Source of the DNA: Clostridia bacterium
GTDB lineage: Bacteria > Bacillota > Clostridia > Peptostreptococcales > Anaerovoracaceae
Length of the DNA stretch: 33,078 nt
Reading direction: 5' to 3'
Assembly (NCBI GenBank): GCA_024403005.1
Contig: JAKSSQ010000001.1
Location: 1 to 33,078 of the forward strand
Of the stretch, positions 7,211 to 14,570 are shown one piece after another. The notes under the pieces are model-generated. The model was not told where the DNA came from and ran no database searches. It saw nothing but the letters and a program-made list of their open reading frames with translations. Every line of letters starts with the position of its first letter. The first letter of the stretch is position 1. Both the position numbers and the translations under genes were made by a program.

Positions 7211-8620
7211 ATGAAGCATTATTCACCGTCCTGCGACACCTGCGTTATTGAAAAGAGCGCATCTGCCAGCGGATTAAATATCTTTGCAAAGAACTCTGAC
7301 AGAGAAACAGATGAATGCCAGAATCTTAAGTTCTTCCCGGCGGAAAAGCATGCTGCAGGAGAAGTGGTTAAGTGCACTTACATCGAAGTTCCCCAGGCAG
7401 AGGAAACCTACGCCATGATTGGCTCACAGCCCTGGTGGATCTGGGGATTCGAAATGGGTACAAACGAATGGGGCGTAACCATCGGCAACGAAGCCGACTG
7501 GTCTGAAATTCCCGCACAGAAGGAAGAAGCGCTCCTGGGTATGGACCTGCTGCGTCTCGGCCTTGAAAGAGGCAAGACCGCTTACGAATCCATGCATGTT
7601 ATCATCGACCACCTGGAAAAGTACGGCCAGGGCGGCGGCTGCGCCTACATGAACCCGGACGATAACTATCACAATACGTTCATGATTTCCGACAAGGAAG
7701 AAATCTGGCTGCTGGAAACAGTGGACAGACACTGGGCTGCAAAGAAGCTTCAGGGAATCTATCCTATTTCCAACCTCTACACTATTGAAGAAGACTTCGA
7801 CGAATGCTCCGAAGGCCTGGTTGAATATGCAATCGCAAACGGCCTGCACCACCCGAGAAAGAAGTTTAACTTCTCCAAGAGCTTCGTTCTTCTGAACACA
7901 AGATGCCTCTCCGGCTACCCCAGAGAAGCTCGTCAGAAGGAAATCATCAAGAATTTCGGAGACCGCAAGTACAGCGCTGCAGACCTCTGGACCATTATGC
8001 GCGACCACTTCGAAGGCTCCATGCTCCAGCCCCGCTGGGGTGCTGCAGCTACTCTTGCTGCTGGCATCTGCATGCACGGCTGCGAACCCGGCCCCTGCCA
8101 GTCCGCTGCTACAGCTGTAGTTGAATACAGAGATTCAAAGTACAAGGAAACAGCTTTCACTTACTGGGGAAGCATGTGTCCGCCCTGCAGCTCCTTCGCT
8201 ATGCCGGTCTTCAATATCGGCTACGTTCCCGCACCTCTTGGCGTAGGAACAAACAAGTATTCCGAAGAAAGCTTCTGGTGGCAGGTTAAGAGACTCCAGG
8301 TAGACGTTGAATCCGACCATCCCAAGTACAGCCAGTGGATTAAGGAAGAGCGTGACCAAATGGACTGCCTCTTCCGCCAGTCTTCCGAAAGAGCTCTTGC
8401 AGCTGCAGATCTGCTCTTAGACAACGGAAACGAAGAAGGTGCAAAGATGCTCCTTAAGCAGTGCACAGACGAATGCTTCGAAAGAGTTGCTAAGGTTGTA
8501 AAGAAGCTTACAGAAAAGATCGAGGCAGACATCGAAGAAAACGGCGGCGACGTATTCCGCATTAAGAACCACGAAACATTCCGCGCTAAGACCGGTATGC
8601 CCGGCCCCAAGGAAAACTAG
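7211..8620 (+). CDS. C69-family dipeptidase / secernin-like protein
   Basis: A 469-residue Ntn-hydrolase-fold protein of peptidase family C69. The N terminus reads MKHYSPSCDTC, where C8 in SCDT matches the secernin nucleophile position, followed by the family hallmark NIFAKNSDRE (about 23-32). Family members cleave dipeptides or other small amides after a nucleophilic Cys is exposed or activated. The ATG at 7211 follows AAGGAGG by five bases and is preferred over an ATG at 7184 that has no ribosome site. It lies 42 nt after the DUF362 gene and before a strong terminator, so the M20, DUF362 and C69 genes may form one unit for peptide use (inference). No signal peptide is visible, so it is probably cytosolic. 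Confidence 0.88.
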   Translation: MKHYSPSCDTCVIEKSASASGLNIFAKNSDRETDECQNLKFFPAEKHAAGEVVKCTYIEVPQAEETYAMIGSQPWWIWGFEMGTNEWGVTIGNEADWSEIPAQKEEALLGMDLLRLGLERGKTAYESMHVIIDHLEKYGQGGGCAYMNPDDNYHNTFMISDKEEIWLLETVDRHWAAKKLQGIYPISNLYTIEEDFDECSEGLVEYAIANGLHHPRKKFNFSKSFVLLNTRCLSGYPREARQKEIIKNFGDRKYSAADLWTIMRDHFEGSMLQPRWGAAATLAAGICMHGCEPGPCQSAATAVVEYRDSKYKETAFTYWGSMCPPCSSFAMPVFNIGYVPAPLGVGTNKYSEESFWWQVKRLQVDVESDHPKYSQWIKEERDQMDCLFRQSSERALAAADLLLDNGNEEGAKMLLKQCTDECFERVAKVVKKLTEKIEADIEENGGDVFRIKNHETFRAKTGMPGPKEN

Positions 8621-8649
8621 TTTTTAAGGCTCGAATTAATTAAAAAGAA

Positions 8650-8680
8650 AAAGACCGCGGCGAAAACTGCGGTCTTTTAG
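8650..8680. terminator. Bidirectional rho-independent terminator
   Basis: AAAGACCGC (8650-8658) pairs with GCGGTCTTT (8669-8677). Poly-A lies on the left and poly-T on the right, so it serves both the C69 gene (plus) and the small coiled-coil gene (minus). Confidence 0.88.
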
Positions 8681-8707
8681 TATCCGAATTAATTCGGGAG
8701 AATGTTC

Positions 8708-9034
8708 TTATTCTTCCTTAGCTTCTGCGCAGCAGCCTTCTGCAGCTTCTTCGCAGCAGGGTTCGCCTGCAGTTTCCTTTACTGCAGCGATCTGAGCTGT
8801 AAGAGCTTCGATCTGTTCCTTGAGTTCAGCGATCTTAGCAACGTCTTCGCCGAAGAGCTGGCTTGCCAGTTCTGCATTTTCTTCCATGAGCTTCTTGCCC
8901 ATAGCGCCGTAAACGGACTTCATTTCGTTTTCTGCGGAGGAAATCTTGAGCTTGAGCTTGCCGATTTCTGCTGCGTCCTTAGCCTTTTCTGCTGCTGCAC
9001 CGCCTGCAGCCTTGAGCTTATCTAATAATGCCAT
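8708..9034 (-). CDS. Small coiled-coil protein with paired cysteines at the C terminus
   Basis: A 108-residue hydrophilic protein of unknown function. Residues 1-25 are Ala/Lys-rich and amphipathic (MALLDKLKAAGG). Residues 26-90 are charged and predicted helical or coiled-coil. The tail holds two adjacent-cysteine pairs (PCCEEA, GCCAEA). The N-terminal half resembles small clostridial proteins that end in a zinc ribbon; here the ribbon seems to be replaced by CC pairs, which could still bind metal (inference from memory of the family, not tested). The gene has its own near-consensus promoter and an AGGAGG ribosome site, so it is likely well expressed. It is monocistronic, ending at the terminator at 8650-8680. 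Confidence 0.8.
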   Translation of the reverse strand: MALLDKLKAAGGAAAEKAKDAAEIGKLKLKISSAENEMKSVYGAMGKKLMEENAELASQLFGEDVAKIAELKEQIEALTAQIAAVKETAGEPCCEEAAEGCCAEAKEE

Positions 9035-9093
9035 TTCAATACCTCCTAATGTATCTGTGTATGTGACAGTATGAACAAACTTCTATATAATAC

Positions 9094-9122
9094 ATTATAT
9101 GTTCTTGCGCGAAGCTAGTCAA
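9094..9122 (-). promoter_or_regulatory. Strong promoter of the coiled-coil protein gene
   Basis: On the minus strand, TTGACT (9122-9117), a 17-bp spacer and a perfect TATAAT (9099-9094). The implied leader is about 55 nt. Confidence 0.85.
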
Positions 9123-9138
9123 AGAAATAAAATGTAAT

Positions 9139-9160
9139 CTATAGCTTATTTTTGCTATAG
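9139..9160. repeat. Inverted repeat upstream of the TauE/SafE-type gene
   Basis: CTATAGC (9139-9145) and GCTATAG (9154-9160) form a perfect 7-bp inverted repeat with an 8-bp AT-rich spacer, 14 bp before the start codon of the exporter gene. It could be an operator or a leader hairpin next to a weak ribosome site (AAAGAG). No regulator is identified. Confidence 0.5.
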
Positions 9161-9174
9161 AAAGAGTTAACTAT

Positions 9175-9951
9175 ATGTTTTTAGGTATTATTCCATATTC
9201 AAAGGTTCTGCTGGTCTGCATAGGTACTTTTGCAGCCGGCTTTGTAGACGCTATTGCAGGGGGCGGCGGCATTATAAGCCTTCCGGTTTACCTGCTTACA
9301 GGTTTGCCCGCCCAGACGGCTTTCGGAACCAATAAGGTTTCTTCCACCCTCGGCGCGACGGTTTCCGCTGCCAGGTTCATAAGAGGGGGCAAGGTCAAGT
9401 GGCTTTCCGCAATTCCGTCTGCGATAACGGGTCTCCTCGGCGCACGCATGGCTTCAACATTTGTAATGTCCATGAGCCCGGAAACCTTCCAGAAAATCAT
9501 AATATGCATTCTTCCCTTCACCGCAGTTTTCCTTATCTTTAAGAAGGACTTCGGTGAAACGGAAAACCAGATGGAATTCTCCACGGCTAAAGTTGTCATT
9601 CTGTCGCTGCTCATCGGCCTTGCAGTAGGTTTCTACGACGGCCTTGTTGGCCCCGGCACCGGAACTTTCGCAATTCTGGCCTTTACAAGCATTCTTAAGT
9701 TCGACTTAAAAAATGCCAGCGGCACAGCTAAAATCTTTAACTGGGCAAGCAATCTGGGCTCCGCTCTGCTGTTCATAAGCGCAGGCGTTGTAATCTGGCC
9801 CATGTGCCTCATGTCCGCAGCCTGCAACATGACAGGCAGTTACATCGGCTCCGGCCTGGCAATAAAAAAGGATCCGAAGTTCATCCGGATCACTATGACT
9901 ATTGTATGTTCCATGCTCATTATTAAGCTGGCATACGATGTATTCTTCTAA
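9175..9951 (+). CDS. TSUP/TauE-SafE family membrane permease
   Basis: A 258-residue polytopic membrane protein. The N-terminal FVDAIAGGGGIISLP followed by FGTNKVSSTLG is the hallmark of the TauE/SafE (TSUP) family. A second, related half begins at GFYDGLVGPGTGTF, the usual internal duplication. Family members export sulfite, sulfoacetate or related organic anions, or import sulfur compounds; the substrate cannot be assigned here. The ribosome site is weak (AAAGAG). The last 29 bases overlap, tail to tail, the end of the minus-strand Gx transporter gene, and no terminator separates the two. Confidence 0.9.
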   Translation: MFLGIIPYSKVLLVCIGTFAAGFVDAIAGGGGIISLPVYLLTGLPAQTAFGTNKVSSTLGATVSAARFIRGGKVKWLSAIPSAITGLLGARMASTFVMSMSPETFQKIIICILPFTAVFLIFKKDFGETENQMEFSTAKVVILSLLIGLAVGFYDGLVGPGTGTFAILAFTSILKFDLKNASGTAKIFNWASNLGSALLFISAGVVIWPMCLMSAACNMTGSYIGSGLAIKKDPKFIRITMTIVCSMLIIKLAYDVFF

Positions 9952-10438
9952 GTATAATGGTTGCGAGGATTCCGATTCCTGCTCCGCAGGCCATTCCGGA
10001 AAAGAGCAGCACGGGGAAGTAATACATGACTCCCGCGGTCTCCATAATGGTGCAGGCAACGCCCAGCTGCCCGAGGTTGTGGAGCACGCCTCCTGCCATG
10101 GAAACTCCGGCAGGGGAGAACAACCCGGTTTTCTTTAAGAGAACCATGCCCGCAAAGCTTACTAATGCGCCGCACATTGCGTAAATCGCAGAAAACACGC
10201 TTCCGAAAAGAAGCGCTGCCATGCAGACTCTTACGGCGTTGATGGAAAATGCGTATTTCGGGCCGACGGTGTAAATTGCGGCGAGAATTACGATATTCGC
10301 AAGGCCCAGCTTAATTCCCGGTATGCCAAGAGGCAGGGGCAGCAGGACTTCCACGTAGGAAAAGATTAAGGCGAGGGCTGTGAGCACACCGCATACGGCG
10401 ACTTTATTCGCTTTTTCCTTATTAGTAGGATATTGCAT
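9923..10438 (-). CDS. Gx transporter family protein (heptaprenyl diphosphate synthase component I family)
   Basis: A 171-residue membrane protein with about five hydrophobic segments. It has the family's conserved start after the first helix (LPLPLGIPGIKLGLANIV) and a glycine-rich GGVLHNLGQL segment. Family proteins (PF07456) are annotated either as component I of heptaprenyl diphosphate synthase or as ECF-like Gx transporters; the latter suits the sequence better. It overlaps the upstream NusG domain II gene by 17 nt, showing coupled translation, and the pair is often found near apbE and redox-pump genes. The substrate is unknown. Confidence 0.85.
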   Translation of the reverse strand: MQYPTNKEKANKVAVCGVLTALALIFSYVEVLLPLPLGIPGIKLGLANIVILAAIYTVGPKYAFSINAVRVCMAALLFGSVFSAIYAMCGALVSFAGMVLLKKTGLFSPAGVSMAGGVLHNLGQLGVACTIMETAGVMYYFPVLLFSGMACGAGIGILATIILRRIHRMPA

Positions 10439-10796
10439 CCGAACCTCCTTCCCCCGTAATTGTTACGGATAGCTTATGGGGAAGGCAGAGGATTACCTGG
10501 CCCGGCTTGTCTATCCTGCCGAAGCCTATGCAGTCCTGCCCGCTGCAGTTTGCTTCCTGCATGCGCGCGCTTCCATTTTCGATAACCAGCACATTTCTGT
10601 CCGTTCCGTTATCGATTTCGACGGTTTTATCGATAGCTAATGGATAGCTTCCGATAGTTTTACCGTCCTTTACCACTACGGCCAGGCTTCCGGCCTGCGC
10701 CGAATGCGTGAACCAAAGCACGACAAAACCCAGGGCAATGAGCCCTGCTGCAAGTACGATATCCGCTTTTTTAAAGAAGGTGTACTTATGTTCCAT
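10422..10796 (-). CDS. NusG domain II-containing membrane-anchored protein
   Basis: A 124-residue protein with one N-terminal membrane helix (about residues 12-31) and an extracytoplasmic beta domain of the NusG_II family (PF07009). The typical motif near the C terminus is visible: NCSGQDCIGFGRI, then LCLPHKLSV. Function is unknown, but it is commonly coupled to Gx transporter genes, as here (17-nt overlap). The start codon is odd: its ATG (10796-10794) overlaps, on the opposite strand, the ATG of apbE at 10788, and no Shine-Dalgarno sequence is visible. No alternative ATG, GTG or TTG occurs in the first 15 codons. Confidence 0.83.
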   Translation of the reverse strand: MEHKYTFFKKADIVLAAGLIALGFVVLWFTHSAQAGSLAVVVKDGKTIGSYPLAIDKTVEIDNGTDRNVLVIENGSARMQEANCSGQDCIGFGRIDKPGQVILCLPHKLSVTITGEGGSDAISY

Positions 10797-11876
10797 AAAT
10801 ATAAACTGAAAAGAATTGCCGCCCTTATGGCTGCGGTTTTACTGATTATAACACAGTGCGGCTGCAGCCGCCAGCGTGTCTACCCCTACGAAGGCTACGG
10901 CTTCGGGGAAGACTGGCTGCTCAACAGCTACTGTTACATAAAGGTTTCCGCCTACGACAAGGCAGAAGTCGAAGCGTCTGCAGGAGACATCGACAAGCTT
11001 ATCTCTGCAGCTTTTGCAGAGGCGAGAACCATGGAAAAGACCCTCTCCAGAACTATCGAAAGCAGCGATGTCGGCAGATTTAATGCCGCTGCAGCAGGAG
11101 AAAAGGTCGAGGTGAGCGATGCTGCCGCAGCTCTGGTCTTTACGGCTCAGCAGTTCAACGTTTTAACGGACGGCAAGTTCGACATAAGTGTAGGGCCTTT
11201 AACTTCCCTCTGGAATTTCTCTTCCGATGAACCAAAGGTACCTTCTGCAGAGGAAATAGAGGCTGCATTGGCGTCAACCGGATACGGAAACGACATTGAA
11301 ATAGTCGCAGAAGGGGAAAAGAGCTATCTTATAAAAGGACGCGAAGGCACCATGCTGGACCTGGGCGCCCTGGCAAAGGGCTTTATCGGAGACTGCGTTA
11401 AGGAATACCTGGAAAGCTGCGGCGTGGAAAGAGGCGTCGTGAGCCTGGGCGGAAATATCGTGCTTATCGGCTCTAAAGAAGACGGCTCCCCGTGGACTGT
11501 CGGCGTGGAAAACCCGGCAGACGGCAGGGCCGGCGTAGTTCTGGAAGAACGCCAGATTATAGGCGAAGTCTACGTTATGGGTGGCTCCGTCGTAACTTCC
11601 GGCGTCTACGAAAGATGCTTCGAAGAGGACGGCGTAGTTTACCACCACGTTCTGGACCCGGCTACCGGATATCCTGCGGAAACGGACCTGCTCGGGGTCA
11701 CAATTACCGGAGAAATCTCCGAAATGTGCGACATTCTGTCCACCAGCTGCCTGCTTCTCGGATACGAAAAGGGCAGGGAATTTATTGAAACAATGGATGG
11801 CTACGAAGCCTTGTTCATACTTGCGGACGGCACCGTGGAAACTACGGAAGGCCTCGTGTTTGTACCGGTAAAATAA
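10788..11876 (+). CDS. apbE: FAD:protein FMN transferase ApbE
   Basis: A 362-residue secreted or membrane-attached flavin transferase. It has a basic N terminus, a hydrophobic helix (about 10-22), and cysteines at 24 and 26; the lipobox (CGC) is poor, so lipid attachment is uncertain. Core motifs are present: DGKFDISVGPLTSLW, DLGALAKGF, SLGGN, and VTSGVYERC with HHVLDPATGYP. ApbE attaches FMN through phosphoester bonds to Thr in S/T-G-A-T sites, which RnfD (T168) and RnfG (T161), encoded 5-6 kb downstream, both have. The ATG at 10788 with AGAAGG upstream is chosen over 10704, since only it gives a proper signal region. The divergent neighbour's start overlaps its first nine bases. It is followed 12 nt later by hom. 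Confidence 0.93.
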   Translation: MFHKYKLKRIAALMAAVLLIITQCGCSRQRVYPYEGYGFGEDWLLNSYCYIKVSAYDKAEVEASAGDIDKLISAAFAEARTMEKTLSRTIESSDVGRFNAAAAGEKVEVSDAAAALVFTAQQFNVLTDGKFDISVGPLTSLWNFSSDEPKVPSAEEIEAALASTGYGNDIEIVAEGEKSYLIKGREGTMLDLGALAKGFIGDCVKEYLESCGVERGVVSLGGNIVLIGSKEDGSPWTVGVENPADGRAGVVLEERQIIGEVYVMGGSVVTSGVYERCFEEDGVVYHHVLDPATGYPAETDLLGVTITGEISEMCDILSTSCLLLGYEKGREFIETMDGYEALFILADGTVETTEGLVFVPVK

Positions 11877-11888
11877 GAGGAGAAAAAT

Positions 11889-12917
11889 ATGAAGGATGTA
11901 AGACTTGCTTTTATGGGCTTCGGCAACGTTGGCCAGGCTCTCGCAAAGATGATTATAGAAAACAGGGCGGAAATCTTTAAGAAGTACGACGCCCGCATCA
12001 TGGTGACCGCAATTGCAACCGGTTCTCACGGCTGCCTTTACAACCCCAAGGGAATTAACCTGGAGGAAGCTTTAAAGTGCTATGCAGCCGGAGGATTCAC
12101 AGAAGACAACAACGCAGACTGGACCGACGAACCGGCAGACGCTCTGGTTTACTGCGGGGAATACGACGTGCTCGTGGAGCTTTCTCCTTTAAACATCCAG
12201 ACCGGCCAGCCCGCTGCAAACAGAATTAAGCACGCTCTGCACATGAAGAAGAGCGCAGTTTCCGCAAATAAGGGCCCCATCGCCTGGTATTACGAAGATC
12301 TTAAGGCTATGGCATCTGCAAAAGGCGGAAAGTTCCTGTTCGAGTCCACCGTTATGGACGGAACTCCGATCTTTAACCTCCGCGACAGATGCCTTAATTT
12401 CTGCACCGTAAAATCTGTGGAAGGCATCCTTAACAGCACAACAAATTTCGTGCTCAAATATTTAGAAGAAGGAAAGACTTTCGAAGAAGCAATCGCAGAA
12501 GGCCAGAGACAGGGCTTCGTGGAGGCTGACCCCTCCATGGACATCGGCGGCTGGGATGCTGCAGCTAAAATCTGCGTGCTGGCAAATGTGCTAATGGGCG
12601 CAAATATTACTCCGGATAGGGTAGAAAAGAAGGGAATTAAAGGCATTACTGCAGAGGATGTTGCAAAAGCCAGGGAAAAAGGCTGCTGCATTAAGCTCAT
12701 GTGCAGAGCGGAAACAGATGAGTTTGGCCAGACCCGCGCGTGGGTTAAGCCCGTGGAAGTACCTCTTACAAGCCAGTATGCAAGCGTAAGCGGCGCTTCT
12801 TCAATCGTGCAGATCGAAACGGATCTTATGGGGACCATTGCGGTCACCGAGAAGGATCCGACCATAGTCCAGACTGCCTACGGCGTGTTTCAGGATATAT
12901 TGTATACATTTATTTAA
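11889..12917 (+). CDS. hom: Homoserine dehydrogenase (no ACT domain)
   Basis: A 342-residue NAD(P)-dependent dehydrogenase. It has a Rossmann motif, GFGNVGQ (10-16), the SANKGPI segment, EGILNSTTNFVL, and the catalytic block EADPSMDIGGWDAAAKI with its conserved Asp and Lys. The protein reduces aspartate semialdehyde to homoserine in threonine/methionine synthesis. It is about 90 residues shorter than forms with a C-terminal ACT domain, so feedback by threonine through that domain is absent. GAGGAG precedes the ATG, and the gene follows apbE by 12 nt. A related dehydrogenase of amino-acid catabolism is possible but less likely given the intact motifs. Confidence 0.87.
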   Translation: MKDVRLAFMGFGNVGQALAKMIIENRAEIFKKYDARIMVTAIATGSHGCLYNPKGINLEEALKCYAAGGFTEDNNADWTDEPADALVYCGEYDVLVELSPLNIQTGQPAANRIKHALHMKKSAVSANKGPIAWYYEDLKAMASAKGGKFLFESTVMDGTPIFNLRDRCLNFCTVKSVEGILNSTTNFVLKYLEEGKTFEEAIAEGQRQGFVEADPSMDIGGWDAAAKICVLANVLMGANITPDRVEKKGIKGITAEDVAKAREKGCCIKLMCRAETDEFGQTRAWVKPVEVPLTSQYASVSGASSIVQIETDLMGTIAVTEKDPTIVQTAYGVFQDILYTFI

Positions 12918-12934
12918 TTTGTATTTAGCGAAAG

Positions 12935-12975
12935 ATATTCTGCTACAATTTAGAAATTGTGCAGAATATTTTTTA
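12935..12975 (+). terminator. Rho-independent terminator after hom
   Basis: ATATTCTGC (12935-12943) pairs with GCAGAATAT (12961-12969). An inner stem, ACAATTT (12945-12951) with AAATTGT (12954-12960), extends it; a T-rich tract follows. Confidence 0.85.
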
Positions 12976-13037
12976 TTGTAGACTAATATTATTGGAAATA
13001 TTTTCACAAATATCTGTTATTCTTGAATAAAAGTGAG

Positions 13038-13134
13038 TATAATAGCATGTAGAGGCGAGAATATAGTTTATTTCGCCCTAAACTCGATTATTATTTTAGT
13101 TGGGCAACCAACAAGTTTCAGGAGGTAAGAACTA
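13038..13134 (+). promoter_or_regulatory. gdhA promoter -10 and structured leader
   Basis: TATAAT at 13038-13043, with a poor -35 (CTGTTA at 13014-13019). The leader of about 85 nt contains two possible hairpins. GGCGA (13054-13058) pairs with TCGCC (13073-13077). GTTGG (13099-13103) pairs with CCAAC (13108-13112), capped by GCAA, a GNRA-type tetraloop. The AGGAGG ribosome site follows eight bases after the second hairpin. No known riboswitch class is recognised. Confidence 0.6.
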
Positions 13135-14484
13135 ATGAATGCTTATATGGAAAGCGTGCTGGAAAGCGTAAGAACCAAGCACGGCAACGAACCCGAATTC
13201 GTACAGACAGTAGAAGAAGTATTCTCTTCTATCGAACCGGTTGTTGAAAAGCACCCCGAATACGAAAAGGTAGATCTTCTCGGAAGAATGGTAGAACCCG
13301 AAAGAATGTTCACATTCAGAGTAGTATGGTGTGACGACAATGGCAACTGGCACACAAACAGAGGCTGGAGATGCCAGTTCAACGGCGCTATCGGACCCTA
13401 CAAGGGCGGTCTCCGTTTCCAGAAGAACGTATACGAAGGAATCATCAAGTTCCTCGGTTTCGAACAGACATTTAAGAACTCCCTCACAGGTCTGCCCATG
13501 GGCGGCGCTAAGGGCGGTTCCGACTTCGATCCCGCTGGAAAGAGCGATGCAGAAGTTATGCGTTTCTGCCAGTCCTTCATGTCTGCTCTCTATAGATATA
13601 TCGGACCCGACATCGACGTACCCGCTGGTGACATGGGCGTAGGCGGAAGAGAAATCGGCTACCTCTATGGTCAGTACAGAAGACTCAAGGGCGTTTGGGA
13701 AAACGGCGTTCTCACAGGTAAGGGCCTCAGCTATGGTGGTTCCCTCATCAGACCCGAAGCTACAGGTTACGGCGCAGTTTACTACCTCCTCGAAGTACTC
13801 AAGCACGAAAACGATACAATCGAAGGCAAGAGAATTGCTATCTCCGGTTACGGCAATGTAGGCTGGGGCATCATGAAGAAGGCTGAACAGCTGGGCGCTA
13901 AGGTTACATACTTCGCAGGTCCCGATGGATACATCCACGATCCCGAAGGCGTAACAGGCGAAAAGCTCGACTTCATCCTTGAAATGAGAGCTAAGGATCC
14001 TATGCACTGCAAGCCCTATGCTGACAAGTACGGCGTAGAATTCGTTCCCGGTGAAAAGTGCTGGGGCGTTAAGGATGTAGATGTTTACATGCCCGCTGCT
14101 ATGCAGAACGACGTTAAGATGGAATCCGCTGAAAAGATCGCTGCTTCCGGCGTTAAGTACTACATCGAAGTTGCTAACATGCCGACAACAAACGATGCTC
14201 TTAACTATCTGAGAGCTCAGAAGCACATGATCGTTGCTCCCTCCAAGGCAGTTAACGCTGGCGGCGTAGGCGTATCCGGCCTCGAAATGTCCCAGAACAG
14301 CGAAAGACTCGTTTGGACAGCAGAAGAAGTTGACAATCAGCTGAAGAAGATGATGGTTAACATCCACAAGGTTTCCGCAGAAGCTGCAGAAGAATACGGT
14401 CTCGGCTATGACCTCGTAGCAGGCGCTAACATCGCTGGCTTCAAGAAGGTTGCAGAAGCTATGATGGAACAGGGCTGCTTCTAA
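13135..14484 (+). CDS. gdhA: Glutamate dehydrogenase, class I hexameric
   Basis: A 449-residue enzyme interconverting glutamate and 2-oxoglutarate plus ammonia. Residues K90 (GPYKGG), K114, K126 (GGAKGG) and D166 (AGDMGVG) align at a constant offset of one with the active-site K89, K113, K125 and D165 of Clostridium symbiosum GDH. The nucleotide domain begins at SGYGNVGWG, and the second strand region reads GPDGYI, as in the NAD-linked C. symbiosum enzyme. NAD use in glutamate catabolism is therefore likely but not certain. Codon bias is extreme, implying high expression. It has its own promoter and terminator and is followed by the glutaminase gene. Confidence 0.96.
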   Translation: MNAYMESVLESVRTKHGNEPEFVQTVEEVFSSIEPVVEKHPEYEKVDLLGRMVEPERMFTFRVVWCDDNGNWHTNRGWRCQFNGAIGPYKGGLRFQKNVYEGIIKFLGFEQTFKNSLTGLPMGGAKGGSDFDPAGKSDAEVMRFCQSFMSALYRYIGPDIDVPAGDMGVGGREIGYLYGQYRRLKGVWENGVLTGKGLSYGGSLIRPEATGYGAVYYLLEVLKHENDTIEGKRIAISGYGNVGWGIMKKAEQLGAKVTYFAGPDGYIHDPEGVTGEKLDFILEMRAKDPMHCKPYADKYGVEFVPGEKCWGVKDVDVYMPAAMQNDVKMESAEKIAASGVKYYIEVANMPTTNDALNYLRAQKHMIVAPSKAVNAGGVGVSGLEMSQNSERLVWTAEEVDNQLKKMMVNIHKVSAEAAEEYGLGYDLVAGANIAGFKKVAEAMMEQGCF

Positions 14485-14517
14485 TTAAAGAAACAGCTGG
14501 CAACAGCATAAAAACTA

Positions 14518-14546
14518 AGGCTCTCAGTATAACTGGGAGCCTTTTT
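14518..14546 (+). terminator. Rho-independent terminator after gdhA
   Basis: AGGCTCTCAGT (14518-14528) pairs with ACTGGGAGCCT (14532-14542), with one T-G pair, followed by a T tract. Confidence 0.88.
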
Positions 14547-14570
14547 GTCTAAAGAAGGAAGGATTATATT

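Noticed and set aside
10704..10787. N-terminal extension of ApbE
   Set aside because: It has no ribosome site and would bury the signal segment; the start at 10788 gives a normal signal region.
13132..14367. 411-codon open frame antisense to gdhA
   Set aside because: Shadow of gdhA; no ribosome site and no family resemblance.
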